DNA of 64,000 nt from GW2011-AR15 sp964428335 (GCA_964428335.1 CAYRXW010000005.1:1-64000); one strand, 5' to 3'. Shown: positions 54,060-63,652, counted from the stretch's first letter. Notes: generated by a model from the sequence alone, not told the origin. A program made the numbers and translations.

Positions 54060-54218
54060 GTGGCAGATGTACCTGTAAAGCTTGATAAGGAACTTAAGGA
54101 AGAGATAGAAAAATACATCTCAAAAGGAAAAAACAGGATAAGCTATCCTTCTGTCAAAAATTTTGTCGATAAGGCTGTGCTAAAGCTTCTGGAGGAGATA
54201 AAAAATGAGAAAAATTAG
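54060..54218 (+). CDS. Ribbon-helix-helix (CopG-like) regulator, 52 residues
   Basis: The frame starts with GTG and reads VPVKLDKELKEEIEKYI near residues 4-20, then ISYPSVKNFVDKAVLKLLEE near 27-46. This is the ribbon-helix-helix pattern: a short strand, helix A, a loop and helix B. Such proteins bind DNA as dimers through a two-stranded sheet. It is too short for a longer domain. The start matches the TATA box 26 bases ahead (leaderless). It ends 14 bases inside the next gene, so the regulator and the giant surface protein are translationally coupled. Autoregulation is likely from the phased repeats in its promoter. Confidence 0.8.
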   Translation: MADVPVKLDKELKEEIEKYISKGKNRISYPSVKNFVDKAVLKLLEEIKNEKN

Positions 54219-57200
54219 CCTCCTCTTTATTTTGTTGCTAATCCCTCTTGCCTTTGCACAGCCAAACATAACAGATATCAGAAATATCTCGATAAATGCT
54301 TCTATTGTCAGGATCTCATTCAATGCAACAGCTGCCAGCAATGCAACTGTGTTTTATGGAACTGCTGCAAATAACCTTAACCTTAATGAGACAAATTCAA
54401 GCTACCTTACAAAGCACAATATCTCTTTAACAGGACTATCGCAAAATACAACCTATTTTTTCAGGATAAATATATCAACCGCATTAAACCTGAAGAACAG
54501 CACAGTCATAAGGAATTTCACAACCAGGATAAATGACCTAAAAGAGCCTGTATGGTCTAATAATTTCTCATACCAGTCTTCACCAAAGATATTTGAGAAC
54601 CAGTCTGTCTTCAACATAACATGGCAGGACTATAATATTACAAATGCATGGATTGAGCATAATTTTTCCGGAAGCCGCGAAAATTATTCAATGACTGGTA
54701 ACCAAAGCATAAAGTACTATTATTATTTTAATATCACACCTGGAAATTATAGGTACAGGTTCTTCGCAAATGACTCCTCAGGAAACCTGAATTATACTAC
54801 CTACTTTCATTATCAAGTTAACAGGGCAAATTCATCCCTGAATCTTACGATTAACGGGCAGGAAGGCAATATCACTTTAGAGAGAGGTGTCAGCATCATA
54901 TTGAATGCGACCTCTCTTTTTGGTGATTCCACTGTCTATCTGTATTCAAATGGCACGCTGATAAACCAAAGCCAAAACCCGATTGAAAATATAACTCTTG
55001 AAGATATTGGGATTTATAATATAACTGCTGTTTACATACAATCAGAAAACTACACTTACTCTTCAAAGACTTACTTCATCCTTGTAAATGACACCCTGCC
55101 TCCTGTATTTGATTTTGATTCCCCAATTAACGATACTTTTTATGATGATGACCTACTGATTGATTTTGAGACTGATGAAGAAGCCACATGCTACTATAAT
55201 CTTACAGGGAACTATACACTTATTGATACAGATACATGGCATGTTGAATTACTTGAATTAAATGACAGCACATATAATATCACATTCAGATGCACTGATG
55301 GATTCAACCATACAAGCTATGCAAGAGTGACTAATTTTACAATAGATACAGCTTATCCGGAGATTGCAATAATCTCTCCGATATATAATATATATAGACA
55401 GTTTAGGCTGCAGTTCAACTATTCTATAAATGATACGAACCTGGATAATATCTGGTATAACTTAAACTATAATATTACTAAAGTGTACCTTAATGCCAGC
55501 AAGCAGAACATAACATTTGTTTGGCCTGGAAAAAATATTGTAAGCATTTTTGCAAATGATTCTGCAGGGAACTATAATCAATCTAATGTAACACTTTACA
55601 TCAACAGGTCAATTAATGCAACAGCCTGGTCAAAAAAATTCAATTCGACAATACTTGCAAGATCAGTATCAGTACTAAACAAGTCATTTAACATAACCGG
55701 AAACATATCTGTTGACAAGAACCTTACGATACTTGTAAACTTTTCAAATATTTCTATATTTATCTATAACTTTTCAGGACTGAAAGCTATGTGGGGCTAT
55801 TCCTTTTTCATATCCTCAAATGATTCATACTTTGAAGAGCAAATAAACTTGATTGAAGGGACTGAGCCTATACATTATATTTATTCTGAAAATTTCACCT
55901 TATTTTATAATAATACAAATGAATATTATGCAAAAACCAAGCTTCCTAGAAATCTAAGCTATTATGAGAGCATATATTTTTGCAATAACTTAGAGAACTG
56001 CTCGGCCATTGGCGCCTGCTCAGGAGCCTACAAAGATAATTCCAGCACTGCGTGCTATAACAACACAGTAAATAACCTGTTTATTTACATGCCATACCTT
56101 GGAACTGTGTTTGGGGCAAATGACACAGTTGCACCGATTATAACCATGAATTTCCCTGAGAATAACTCTGTGATCAACCAAAGCTATAAAGTAAAATTAA
56201 ACATTTCGACAAATGAAGCAGCTACATGCAGGTATAGCCTAAACCTTGGAACTTATTCAAACATAAATGGGACAACAGAATTCAATACAACTTTCAATTC
56301 ATACTCAAACTCATACCAAAACATAACAATAAACTGTTCAGATTCAAACACAAACTCAAGAAAAAGTATGATTTATTTTAGGATAAATGACACAGATTAT
56401 CCTTCATATGATATAGATATTGATAACACCTTAACTGAGCTTTCATTTGAGATGGACAGCCTTGAACCTTCAAACATATCAATATATCTTGTAGATAATG
56501 AGACAAAAAAATCAACATCATACTCTTTAAGCCATGAGATTAATTTCACTGACCTTGAAATAAACACAGCATATGAATATTCCGCAAAAGTCTGTGACAA
56601 GCTTAGGAACTGCGACATATATAATGGAAGCGCAAGAACTGATTCTTCCGGATCCAGTACCACTAGCAGTTCATCTGCTTCAGGAACAACAGGCGCCAGT
56701 GCTCTTGGCGTTGCAAAGCTTTGGGTAAATCCTGAAATTGGAGAGCACATAATGGACATACCGAGCTCTGAAATAAGCTTTACAAGGATTATATTTGAGC
56801 TGAACAAAAATATTACAGGAACTGTGATGCTTACTGTCTATAAAACTGAAGAAGCTGACGAACTTCCAAGCCTTGAGAATGTCTATCAATACGTGAGAAT
56901 TGATGAAGATGGAATAACAAATAATGACATAGCAAGTGCTAAGATACTTTTTACTGTCCCAAAAGAATGGATTGGTGCAAATAATATAATTGAAGTGAAC
57001 CTATTTAGGTATGACGGGGCCTGGGAAAAATTAGAGATCAGAGAAATCCAGAACGACTCAGAAAACATGTATTATGAAGCAACATCAGAAGGGCTCAGCT
57101 ATTTTGCAGTTTCAGGGATAAAAGGCGAATCACCTAGCCAGGAAAACCCGGCAGCTGTAAATGATGCAACAGGAAATGCTATTAATTCTCCGGAAGGTGA

Positions 57201-57627
57201 AAAGCTCGAAAGGGCAAGCGAAAGAGAAGAGGAAGAAAAGAAAAAATTCCCATTTAAGATTATATCATTAATTATAGGCGCAATCATTGTTATTGGGATA
57301 ATTGGCATTTTTGTTTCATCCATAATGCAGCAGTCTAAAATTTCGCTCTCCCATAACACTTCTGAACTCAAGGAATATATCAAGAAATCAAAAGAGCAGG
57401 GTTTTAATGAAGAGCAGATAATCTCACACCTGATAGCTTCTGGCTGGGATAAAAACATAGTTGAGCCTATAGTAAAAGGATCCCCAGAAATAAAGGCGCA
57501 GGAGATTAAGGAATTAAAAGCATATGTAATGGTTGCAAGAGCCAATGGTTTTAATGATGTGCAGATAATAGAAAACCTGAAAAAAGCAGGCTGGAATGAC
57601 AAACAGATAGAGTCTGCAATAATATAG
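54205..57627 (+). CDS. Giant surface protein with PGF-pre-PGF domain and cytoplasmic tail repeats
   Basis: A 1140-residue protein with a signal peptide (ISLLFILLLIPLAFA). Residues ~20-110 look like a fibronectin type III domain, followed by several Ig-like units to ~830. The chain is full of Asn-X-Ser/Thr sites, a sign of heavy N-glycosylation. A PGF-pre-PGF domain lies at ~835-975, then a charged stretch and a membrane helix at ~1030-1055 (IISLIIGAIIVIGIIGIFV). The tail carries two ~40-residue helical repeats (ELKEYIKKSKEQGFNEEQII / ELKAYVMVARANGFNDVQII), each closing with a GW segment. Coupled to the ribbon-helix-helix gene by a 14-base overlap. Function unknown; likely envelope. Confidence 0.9.
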   Translation: MRKISLLFILLLIPLAFAQPNITDIRNISINASIVRISFNATAASNATVFYGTAANNLNLNETNSSYLTKHNISLTGLSQNTTYFFRINISTALNLKNSTVIRNFTTRINDLKEPVWSNNFSYQSSPKIFENQSVFNITWQDYNITNAWIEHNFSGSRENYSMTGNQSIKYYYYFNITPGNYRYRFFANDSSGNLNYTTYFHYQVNRANSSLNLTINGQEGNITLERGVSIILNATSLFGDSTVYLYSNGTLINQSQNPIENITLEDIGIYNITAVYIQSENYTYSSKTYFILVNDTLPPVFDFDSPINDTFYDDDLLIDFETDEEATCYYNLTGNYTLIDTDTWHVELLELNDSTYNITFRCTDGFNHTSYARVTNFTIDTAYPEIAIISPIYNIYRQFRLQFNYSINDTNLDNIWYNLNYNITKVYLNASKQNITFVWPGKNIVSIFANDSAGNYNQSNVTLYINRSINATAWSKKFNSTILARSVSVLNKSFNITGNISVDKNLTILVNFSNISIFIYNFSGLKAMWGYSFFISSNDSYFEEQINLIEGTEPIHYIYSENFTLFYNNTNEYYAKTKLPRNLSYYESIYFCNNLENCSAIGACSGAYKDNSSTACYNNTVNNLFIYMPYLGTVFGANDTVAPIITMNFPENNSVINQSYKVKLNISTNEAATCRYSLNLGTYSNINGTTEFNTTFNSYSNSYQNITINCSDSNTNSRKSMIYFRINDTDYPSYDIDIDNTLTELSFEMDSLEPSNISIYLVDNETKKSTSYSLSHEINFTDLEINTAYEYSAKVCDKLRNCDIYNGSARTDSSGSSTTSSSSASGTTGASALGVAKLWVNPEIGEHIMDIPSSEISFTRIIFELNKNITGTVMLTVYKTEEADELPSLENVYQYVRIDEDGITNNDIASAKILFTVPKEWIGANNIIEVNLFRYDGAWEKLEIREIQNDSENMYYEATSEGLSYFAVSGIKGESPSQENPAAVNDATGNAINSPEGEKLERASEREEEEKKKFPFKIISLIIGAIIVIGIIGIFVSSIMQQSKISLSHNTSELKEYIKKSKEQGFNEEQIISHLIASGWDKNIVEPIVKGSPEIKAQEIKELKAYVMVARANGFNDVQIIENLKKAGWNDKQIESAII

Positions 57628-57683
57628 CTTAAAGCTTATCTCATTTGGTTAATTTTAAAAATCAAGGCTTTGTCCTTTCATAT

Positions 57684-59441
57684 ATGGAAACATTAAGGCA
57701 GGCAGTCATATGCGTTCTTGGCCATGTAGACCATGGTAAGACCAAGCTTCTTGATAAAATAAGAGGGAGCGCTACACAGACAGGTGAAGCCGGCGGAATC
57801 ACACAGGCCATAGGCGCATCTATAATACCTCTTGAGACAGTCAAAAAAATATGCGGGCCTCTTCTTACTGACAAATCTTTTTTCACAATACCAGGCCTTC
57901 TCTTCATTGATACTCCTGGGCACGCTGCTTTCACAACACTTAGGAAAAGAGGCGGGAGCATTGCAGATATTGCTATCCTTGTTATTGATATGAATGAGGG
58001 GCTAAAGCCGCAGACAGTAGAATCTATAGAGATATTGAAGGGCTCAAAGACGCCTTTTGTCATTGCTGCAAATAAAATAGACCTTATTCATGGATATAAG
58101 CAAAATGATAAATTCCTTATAAAAAATATCAACAGCCAGGAAAATAGCGTAATTGAAAAAGTTGAGACAAAACTTTATGAGATTGTCGGAAAGCTTTCTG
58201 AACTTGGACTTAATGCAGAAAGGTTTGATCGAGTTGAAGATTATACAAAACAGGTTGCAATAGTCCCTGTGTCCGCTGTTTCAGGCGAAGGAATACCTGA
58301 ACTCCTGATGGTTTTGATTGGGCTGGCACAAAAATACCTTGAATCCTCATTAAAGCTGCATGTAAAAGGCAATGCAAAAGGAACCATACTTGAAGTCAAG
58401 GAAACCCAGGGGCTAGGGAAGACAATGGATGTAATAATCTATGACGGCATCCTAAGCAAGAATGACAAGATTATAATCGGTGGCATTGAAAAGCATATAG
58501 AAACAAGGATTAAAGCATTATTATGCCCCCTGCCATTAAAGGAGATGAGGGATAAGAAGACAAAATTCTGTGCAGAAGATAAGGTGGTTGCAGCTACAGG
58601 AGTAAAAATATGCGCACCTGACATCGATGATGTTGTTGCAGGCATGCCAATCCAGAGTTTCACTGATGATAAAGAAAGAGTTATATCTGAAATACAAAAA
58701 GAAGTAAGCGAAGTCCTTGTAGAGACATCCAGCTCTGGAATTGTTATAAAAGCAGATACCCTGGGAAGCCTTGAAGCCCTTACTTTCTTATTAAAGGAGA
58801 AAAATATACCTGTAAGGAAAGCAAGCATCGGGAAAATAACAAAGAAAGACCTGACAGATGCAGAATCAAATTATGATAAGGATCCGCTGCAATCGGTGAT
58901 ATTAGGGTTTAATGTAGAGAAAGATCCTGATACTGTGCAGAATGAGAAAGTAAAGGTAATAACAAGCAACATAATCTATAGCATAATTGATGAATTCACT
59001 TTATGGCAAACTGAGCAAAAGAAGCTTCTTGAATCTAGGGAGCTTGATAATGCCATAAGACCCTGCAAGTTCCAGTTCATGCCTAATTTCGTGTTCAGGC
59101 AGAACAACCCTGCAATAATAGGATGCGATATACTTGAAGGCAAGATAAGCACTGGCACTTATGTGATGAAAGACGGAAAGAACATAGGGATGATAAAGGG
59201 AATCCAGCTTGAAAAGGAAAGCATAAAAACGGTTGAAAAAGGCAAGCAGGCTGCAATTTCAATAGATGGAGTTACTGTAGGTAGGCAGATAAAAGAATCT
59301 GACATACTCTATGGATACATGCCTGAAGATGATTTCAGGAAAATAAAGTCACTTGTGAAATACCTTTCAAAAGGGGAAATTGAAGTCTTAAAAGAGATTG
59401 CAGAGATAATGAGAAAAGAAAATGGGGTATGGGGAATATAA
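57684..59441 (+). CDS. infB: Translation initiation factor aIF5B (aIF2-like)
   Basis: A GTPase that joins ribosomal subunits during initiation. G1 GHVDHGKTKLLD is near residues 13-24, then DTPGHAAFTTLRKRG (G3) and NKID (G4). The region from ~370 (IVIKADTLGSLEAL) and the C-terminal EIGxxx-like beta-barrel segment are typical of aIF5B. The length of 585 residues is normal. I start at METLRQAVICVLGHVDHGKT because a TTTTAAAA box lies 26 bases ahead. The longer frame adds 13 unlikely residues. Confidence 0.95.
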   Translation: METLRQAVICVLGHVDHGKTKLLDKIRGSATQTGEAGGITQAIGASIIPLETVKKICGPLLTDKSFFTIPGLLFIDTPGHAAFTTLRKRGGSIADIAILVIDMNEGLKPQTVESIEILKGSKTPFVIAANKIDLIHGYKQNDKFLIKNINSQENSVIEKVETKLYEIVGKLSELGLNAERFDRVEDYTKQVAIVPVSAVSGEGIPELLMVLIGLAQKYLESSLKLHVKGNAKGTILEVKETQGLGKTMDVIIYDGILSKNDKIIIGGIEKHIETRIKALLCPLPLKEMRDKKTKFCAEDKVVAATGVKICAPDIDDVVAGMPIQSFTDDKERVISEIQKEVSEVLVETSSSGIVIKADTLGSLEALTFLLKEKNIPVRKASIGKITKKDLTDAESNYDKDPLQSVILGFNVEKDPDTVQNEKVKVITSNIIYSIIDEFTLWQTEQKKLLESRELDNAIRPCKFQFMPNFVFRQNNPAIIGCDILEGKISTGTYVMKDGKNIGMIKGIQLEKESIKTVEKGKQAAISIDGVTVGRQIKESDILYGYMPEDDFRKIKSLVKYLSKGEIEVLKEIAEIMRKENGVWGI

Positions 59442-59447
59442 AATAAA

Positions 59448-59891
59448 ATGGAAAACCTGAAAATACTTAATTCAAAGGAAAGGAAAGAGATTCTAAAGAT
59501 TATAAACGAGCAGTTTTCATGCGAGTTTGAGTTTGAATTTGAGGTTTTCCAGAATTCAAAAAACAAGATATTTGTGATGAATAAGGACCTAGGAAAGATA
59601 GATTATAAGCTGCTTTTAGTCAATTCTCTTGGTATGTATTTCGGCGAGATGAGGGATAATGAGATAAGGCTAAGCATTGAAGCGAGCCAGATAATAGGAA
59701 AAATAGCAAATAAGAATGTCTTGGAATTAGATGATGAACTAGCAGGAAAATGGATGGCTGGGGAAGACATCAGCGTTGATTCTGATCTTTATGGCTTTGT
59801 CATAATAAAAAACAAAGATGATTTCCTAGGCTGCGGAAAGATTTCAAACAAGAAATTATTTAACTATGTGCAGAAGGAGAGAAGGGTTTAA
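59448..59891 (+). CDS. Small PUA-like RNA-binding protein
   Basis: A 147-residue protein. The C-terminal DLYGFVIIKNKDDFLGCGKI resembles the PUA-type end of Nip7 and of archaeal/bacterial RsmF-like rRNA methyltransferases, and the N-terminus is acidic. No methyltransferase domain is present. It starts six bases after the aIF5B stop, so the two are likely co-transcribed, in line with a ribosome or RNA function. It overlaps the convergent HD gene by four bases. Confidence 0.72.
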   Translation: MENLKILNSKERKEILKIINEQFSCEFEFEFEVFQNSKNKIFVMNKDLGKIDYKLLLVNSLGMYFGEMRDNEIRLSIEASQIIGKIANKNVLELDDELAGKWMAGEDISVDSDLYGFVIIKNKDDFLGCGKISNKKLFNYVQKERRV

Positions 59892-61714
59892 TTCTTTCCG
59901 TTTTTGTGCTTGCCTAAGAAAAATAAAGTGTTTTCATTTGATTTTAAATTTGCAGTAACTCTATAATCCTGCCTACCATGTAAAGGAAGACTTATGCTAT
60001 TGTATTCCCTTCCCTGATACATCACAAATGTTGCTTCCAATAATTCTAAATCATACATAAACCTATTTGCACCACCTATAGACCTAAGGCTATCATATGG
60101 CTTAAAGTTCCTTTTTGCTACCATTTGGTTTATTCTTGAAATAAATCCATCTTCTCTGCTACAGCGAATATTTTTATCGTTTCCAACAACCCAATTATGA
60201 TTTTTATTTGTTCTTTTATTAAAACCACCTATATTCGAGTAAAAGGTCGTTTTTCTTATCCTTGTTGAACTCTGCTCTTCGAGATAGTCTTTAATTATTT
60301 TTGCACGCAGCTCTGTTTTTTTATCATAATCCATTCCTCCAAATAAAATATTTTCAATTATATTTGAATCCGGTATGTATTTTTTTATATTTTTTATATC
60401 CTGCTCGCATGCATAAGCAAGCGTAGATGCTAGAGAGTATATTAATCCAAAATTTTCTAAATCTTTTTTATCATATTTATTTTTATGTCCACCTATGAAA
60501 CTATTAAGCATCCTCATAATTTCATCTATCTGATACGGAACCATGACACCTCTAATGTCTTTAGCTGAAACTAATACGTGCCTGCTTCCCCTAAGATATG
60601 TTTCTAACTGCTGCAACTGATTTTCAGATATTCCAAAAATCTGTGCATAATAAAAGGTAAACTCCCTCGCAGCATCAACCATCATTCTGGATTCATTCAA
60701 ACTTTCAATTCTTCCTATTAACTTATCTGGATCATTCTGAATATTAAATTCTGTAGTTATATTGTGAAGTCTGTCTGTCAGCTTAATTAATACCTGCCGA
60801 CTTGCTGTTTGTCTTTTTTCATGATCTTTTATCACATTCTCAACGGTCTCTCCGTTCGTAATTATTTCTCTTAAGAAGTATTCGTGATATTCTCCAACTC
60901 CCTGCCATGGCTGTTTTGCAAACTTATTTGCATCTAGTATAAGCGTGTTCTTTAGTATTTTATCACTACCTGAAATATATTCAGCAAGTTCGGAAATAGC
61001 CTGATTTCTTATTCCCCAATATTCTTTAACTATATTCTCTTTGCCTTTAATTATTAAAGTTCCATTTTGAAATTCTTTTATTTTTCTTAAAACATATTCA
61101 TCTGACTTATCCTGTTTCTTTAATTCTCTAAAATAGTCCCTTATTACTACATATCTCTGGTGCAATGGTTCAAAATCTTCGACTGAATCATGAAGAAGTG
61201 CAGAAATAAACATGCTTTTGTCTCCTGTTATAACATATAGATAAGTAGCAACATGCAAAGAATGAGAAAATGATGTGACATAATGATATTTTCTCATATC
61301 ATCTTTTGCCTCTCCATCTTTATATGAAAAAAACATTAACCTGCTGAGTAAAATTGCCCTCCTGACCGAAATATCATCAAGAAGATCATCTATTGCATAA
61401 GTCCAATTATTTAACTTTGCCTTATTACTTTTTTGCAAACCTTGAGTTTTTTTTCGTAATGAATCAGATATTTTGCTTACTTTATCAAAATAATAATTTA
61501 CAAAAAAATCTTCTATTAAAGGTAATTTTTCAGTAGGATTATAACCACCGTCAACAAATTTGTCTTTCAGATACTGTAGCTCCCATCCAAGTTCATAATC
61601 AATATTAAATTCAAAAACCAATTCCTGCAATTGCCAAAGCCTTTGACGCCTTGAGTCGAGACTCTCAGTTGTAAACATTCCGTCTTCTGCGCTTAAGCAA
61701 TCCAATAAACTCAT
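59888..61714 (-). CDS. HD-domain protein, SpoT/RelA-hydrolase-like
   Basis: A 608-residue soluble protein. The HD metal site is seen as FSHSLHVATYL (His151/His154), LLHDSVED (175-180) and KLTDRLHNITTEF (Asp314), closely matching the HDxxED and KLADRLHN motifs of RelA/SpoT (p)ppGpp hydrolases. The N-terminal ~110 residues and the C-terminal ~290 are not recognised, and no RelA synthetase, TGS or ACT domain is visible. Archaea generally lack stringent-response enzymes, so this is unusual. The start is leaderless, 26 bases after TTATTTAAAA. Actual substrate unknown. Confidence 0.72.
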   Translation of the reverse strand: MSLLDCLSAEDGMFTTESLDSRRQRLWQLQELVFEFNIDYELGWELQYLKDKFVDGGYNPTEKLPLIEDFFVNYYFDKVSKISDSLRKKTQGLQKSNKAKLNNWTYAIDDLLDDISVRRAILLSRLMFFSYKDGEAKDDMRKYHYVTSFSHSLHVATYLYVITGDKSMFISALLHDSVEDFEPLHQRYVVIRDYFRELKKQDKSDEYVLRKIKEFQNGTLIIKGKENIVKEYWGIRNQAISELAEYISGSDKILKNTLILDANKFAKQPWQGVGEYHEYFLREIITNGETVENVIKDHEKRQTASRQVLIKLTDRLHNITTEFNIQNDPDKLIGRIESLNESRMMVDAAREFTFYYAQIFGISENQLQQLETYLRGSRHVLVSAKDIRGVMVPYQIDEIMRMLNSFIGGHKNKYDKKDLENFGLIYSLASTLAYACEQDIKNIKKYIPDSNIIENILFGGMDYDKKTELRAKIIKDYLEEQSSTRIRKTTFYSNIGGFNKRTNKNHNWVVGNDKNIRCSREDGFISRINQMVAKRNFKPYDSLRSIGGANRFMYDLELLEATFVMYQGREYNSISLPLHGRQDYRVTANLKSNENTLFFLGKHKNGKN

Positions 61715-61776
61715 AAAAGGTCCTGTCTAAGCAGTTATTTAAAAATCTATCTGTTTTATTACTACTTTAGAGTGAA

Positions 61777-62220
61777 TTATGCGGAATTCCAGATCTTATC
61801 ACCAACATAATGGATGTTTTTTACTGATTTCCCATTTGTCATGGATTTCATCTCTTCCCCTGAAAATAATGCAATCCCTACTCCCAGCGGCTTGTTATGC
61901 TTCTCATCTACAATTGCAACAAAATCATCCTTATTTATGCCTTCATCAATTAATTTTATTCCCGGCCTCATTATATCAGCGCCTTTTATGACAAATGGGA
62001 CTGCACCCATATCAACTGTAATCTTCTTTAAAACCATGCTTTTCTGAAGCAGTTTCAGTGTCGGGACAAGCTTTTCACCAAGATGAAAAAATACTGGCTC
62101 ATTATTCATGAGGATTACCTGCTCATCAATAAGCTCATATTTCCCTTTCTTATCAAGCTCCAGGAAACTTGCATTATCAAATAGTTCCTTCACTTCCTTG
62201 CTCTTCATTGCCCTTTTCAT
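61777..62220 (-). CDS. PUA-domain RNA-binding protein (MCT-1-like)
   Basis: A 147-residue protein. The N-terminal ~70 residues resemble the pre-PUA domain of MCT-1, and the second half is a PUA domain (VDMGAVPFVIKGADIMRPGI near 89-108, then a GVGIALFSGEEM segment). Archaeal members bind RNA and may act with translation or tRNA/rRNA modification. The ATG overlaps the DUF371 stop (ATGA), so the two are coupled. Confidence 0.88.
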   Translation of the reverse strand: MKRAMKSKEVKELFDNASFLELDKKGKYELIDEQVILMNNEPVFFHLGEKLVPTLKLLQKSMVLKKITVDMGAVPFVIKGADIMRPGIKLIDEGINKDDFVAIVDEKHNKPLGVGIALFSGEEMKSMTNGKSVKNIHYVGDKIWNSA

Positions 62221-62603
62221 ATTCCCTCAATCCTTACTGTTGCAATTTCTTTTGGATTTTTCAGCTTTTCTATAATCCTTCTGTCTATATCCTTTGCTGC
62301 AATGCTTGAACTTATTCCTAATGTCCTTTCAGAGCAATAATCTGTTATCCTGAATACAATCTCATGCCCTGATTTAAAGCCTTTATTGACCTTCGCTGTT
62401 ATCTCCTGGAAATATTCTCCTGAAGCTATTGTTATCTTGAGGTTATCATATCTAAGCAGAGTCTCAATCTGTTTTTGTTCAAAACCTGCATTTACGCCAA
62501 TAATGCAGTCCCCGTTTTTGCTTAATTCCTTGTCTTTTGTGAATTCAAATGTGTTCCTGTGCGTCCCAAGAATGTTTTTATGACCATGTATTATAAACTC
62601 CAT
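62217..62603 (-). CDS. DUF371 family protein
   Basis: A 128-residue protein of the archaeal/eukaryotic DUF371 family. HGHKNILGTHRNTFEFTKDK at ~6-25 and GDCIIGVNA at ~31-39 are the signature. It is beta-rich and soluble, of unknown function. The ATG at 62603 is preferred over a TTG three bases earlier, since an ATTAAATAA box lies 26 bases upstream. It leads the PUA gene by a four-base overlap, hinting at a shared RNA-related role. Confidence 0.92.
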   Translation of the reverse strand: MEFIIHGHKNILGTHRNTFEFTKDKELSKNGDCIIGVNAGFEQKQIETLLRYDNLKITIASGEYFQEITAKVNKGFKSGHEIVFRITDYCSERTLGISSSIAAKDIDRRIIEKLKNPKEIATVRIEGI

Positions 62604-62651
62604 CAACGGATTAAGAATAACATTAAATAAAAAATTAACTAAAAGAAATAA

Positions 62652-62897
62652 TCACTTTTGCTTTTTTCTTGTTTCTTTCTCAACTATGTCTTCAATAGGC
62701 TTGTCCCCTTTCTTTTGGGCCTCTTCTGCCATCTTCTGCAGGTCAACGCCAAGTTCCTGCAAAGCTTTTACGTGCATCTGCATTAACTGTTCAACAATCC
62801 CTACAAGCTTCATCATTTCCTGCCTTTCCTTTGCAAGGGTTGAAAGAGCACCTTTATGAAAGCCAATCTGTTCGTCCTTAGAAACATCTTCAGCCAT
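62652..62897 (-). CDS. Small helical (coiled-coil) protein
   Basis: An 81-residue protein, almost all helix (TLAKERQEMMKLVGIVEQLM, then MHVKALQELGVDLQKMAEEA), ending in a Lys-rich tail. I recognise no family; small coiled-coil chaperone-like or complex-forming roles are possible. The ATG at 62897 is chosen because GAGGTGA lies eight bases ahead; a longer GTG-started frame would place the site inside the gene. Confidence 0.75.
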   Translation of the reverse strand: MAEDVSKDEQIGFHKGALSTLAKERQEMMKLVGIVEQLMQMHVKALQELGVDLQKMAEEAQKKGDKPIEDIVEKETRKKQK

Positions 62898-62932
62898 AAG
62901 TAAATTCACCTCTATACTTTATGGCTTAATAG

Positions 62933-63652
62933 TTAGTGGTATTTAATCATTTCCTTTTTTAGCTTTTCAAATTCCAAATCTGTATCAATTTCATATTTTA
63001 ACTTTAGGAAAAACCTTTTTAGGTTCTTTAGGTCACGCTGCATGTATTCCTGGGCAGACGCATCCTTTACGCTTGTACTCTGGGAAAAATCAATGAAATA
63101 TGGCGTCTCGTCATGGTTCAGGATGTTAAATTCTGATAAGTCTCCATGCACTAACCCAAGTTTACATAGTTCCATGACTGAATTTAATACTTTTGCTGCG
63201 AAATCTTTTGTGTCTTTTGGGTGCTTATCCTTTAATTGAGGAGCAGGAATATCCTTTCCAATAGATTCCATGACTATTACGTTATTTGAAAAGATATATG
63301 GTGTTGGCACGTTTATTTTTTCCCTTGCTGCCAAAAGATTCCTGTATTCCCTCTGAACCCACTTGAAAATAACCTGCCTTCTCTGGTTTTTTATGCTCAT
63401 GAACCTTGGGTCTGATTTTATGTATGAAAACATCTTATTGAAATTGCAGCTTTGGAGCCTGTAAATTTTGACTATGACATATTCATCATCTTTTGTCTCT
63501 GCTATAAATATGTTTGATTCTTTTCCTATCTTTACCGGGCTTACAAGCTCTTCAAAATGCCCCTGGGAACTAAGCTTGAATAGCGTAGCTATGGTAAACT
63601 CATCAAAGACGTTTTTATAGATCTTGAATTTTTCCTTATTTACCCTTGTCAT
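62933..63652 (-). CDS. rio1: RIO1-type serine/threonine kinase
   Basis: A RIO kinase, which acts in small-ribosomal-subunit maturation. GKESNIFIAETKD is the RIO1-type ATP loop, HGDLSEFNIL the catalytic loop and IDFSQS the metal-binding DFG-like motif. The chosen ATG (MTRVNKEKFKIYKNVFDEF, 239 residues) lies after a TTTATAAA box (63668-63676). A longer frame to 63820 would overlap the next gene and lacks RIO sequence. Its context with PUA, DUF371 and aIF5B genes fits translation. Confidence 0.93.
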   Translation of the reverse strand: MTRVNKEKFKIYKNVFDEFTIATLFKLSSQGHFEELVSPVKIGKESNIFIAETKDDEYVIVKIYRLQSCNFNKMFSYIKSDPRFMSIKNQRRQVIFKWVQREYRNLLAAREKINVPTPYIFSNNVIVMESIGKDIPAPQLKDKHPKDTKDFAAKVLNSVMELCKLGLVHGDLSEFNILNHDETPYFIDFSQSTSVKDASAQEYMQRDLKNLKRFFLKLKYEIDTDLEFEKLKKEMIKYH

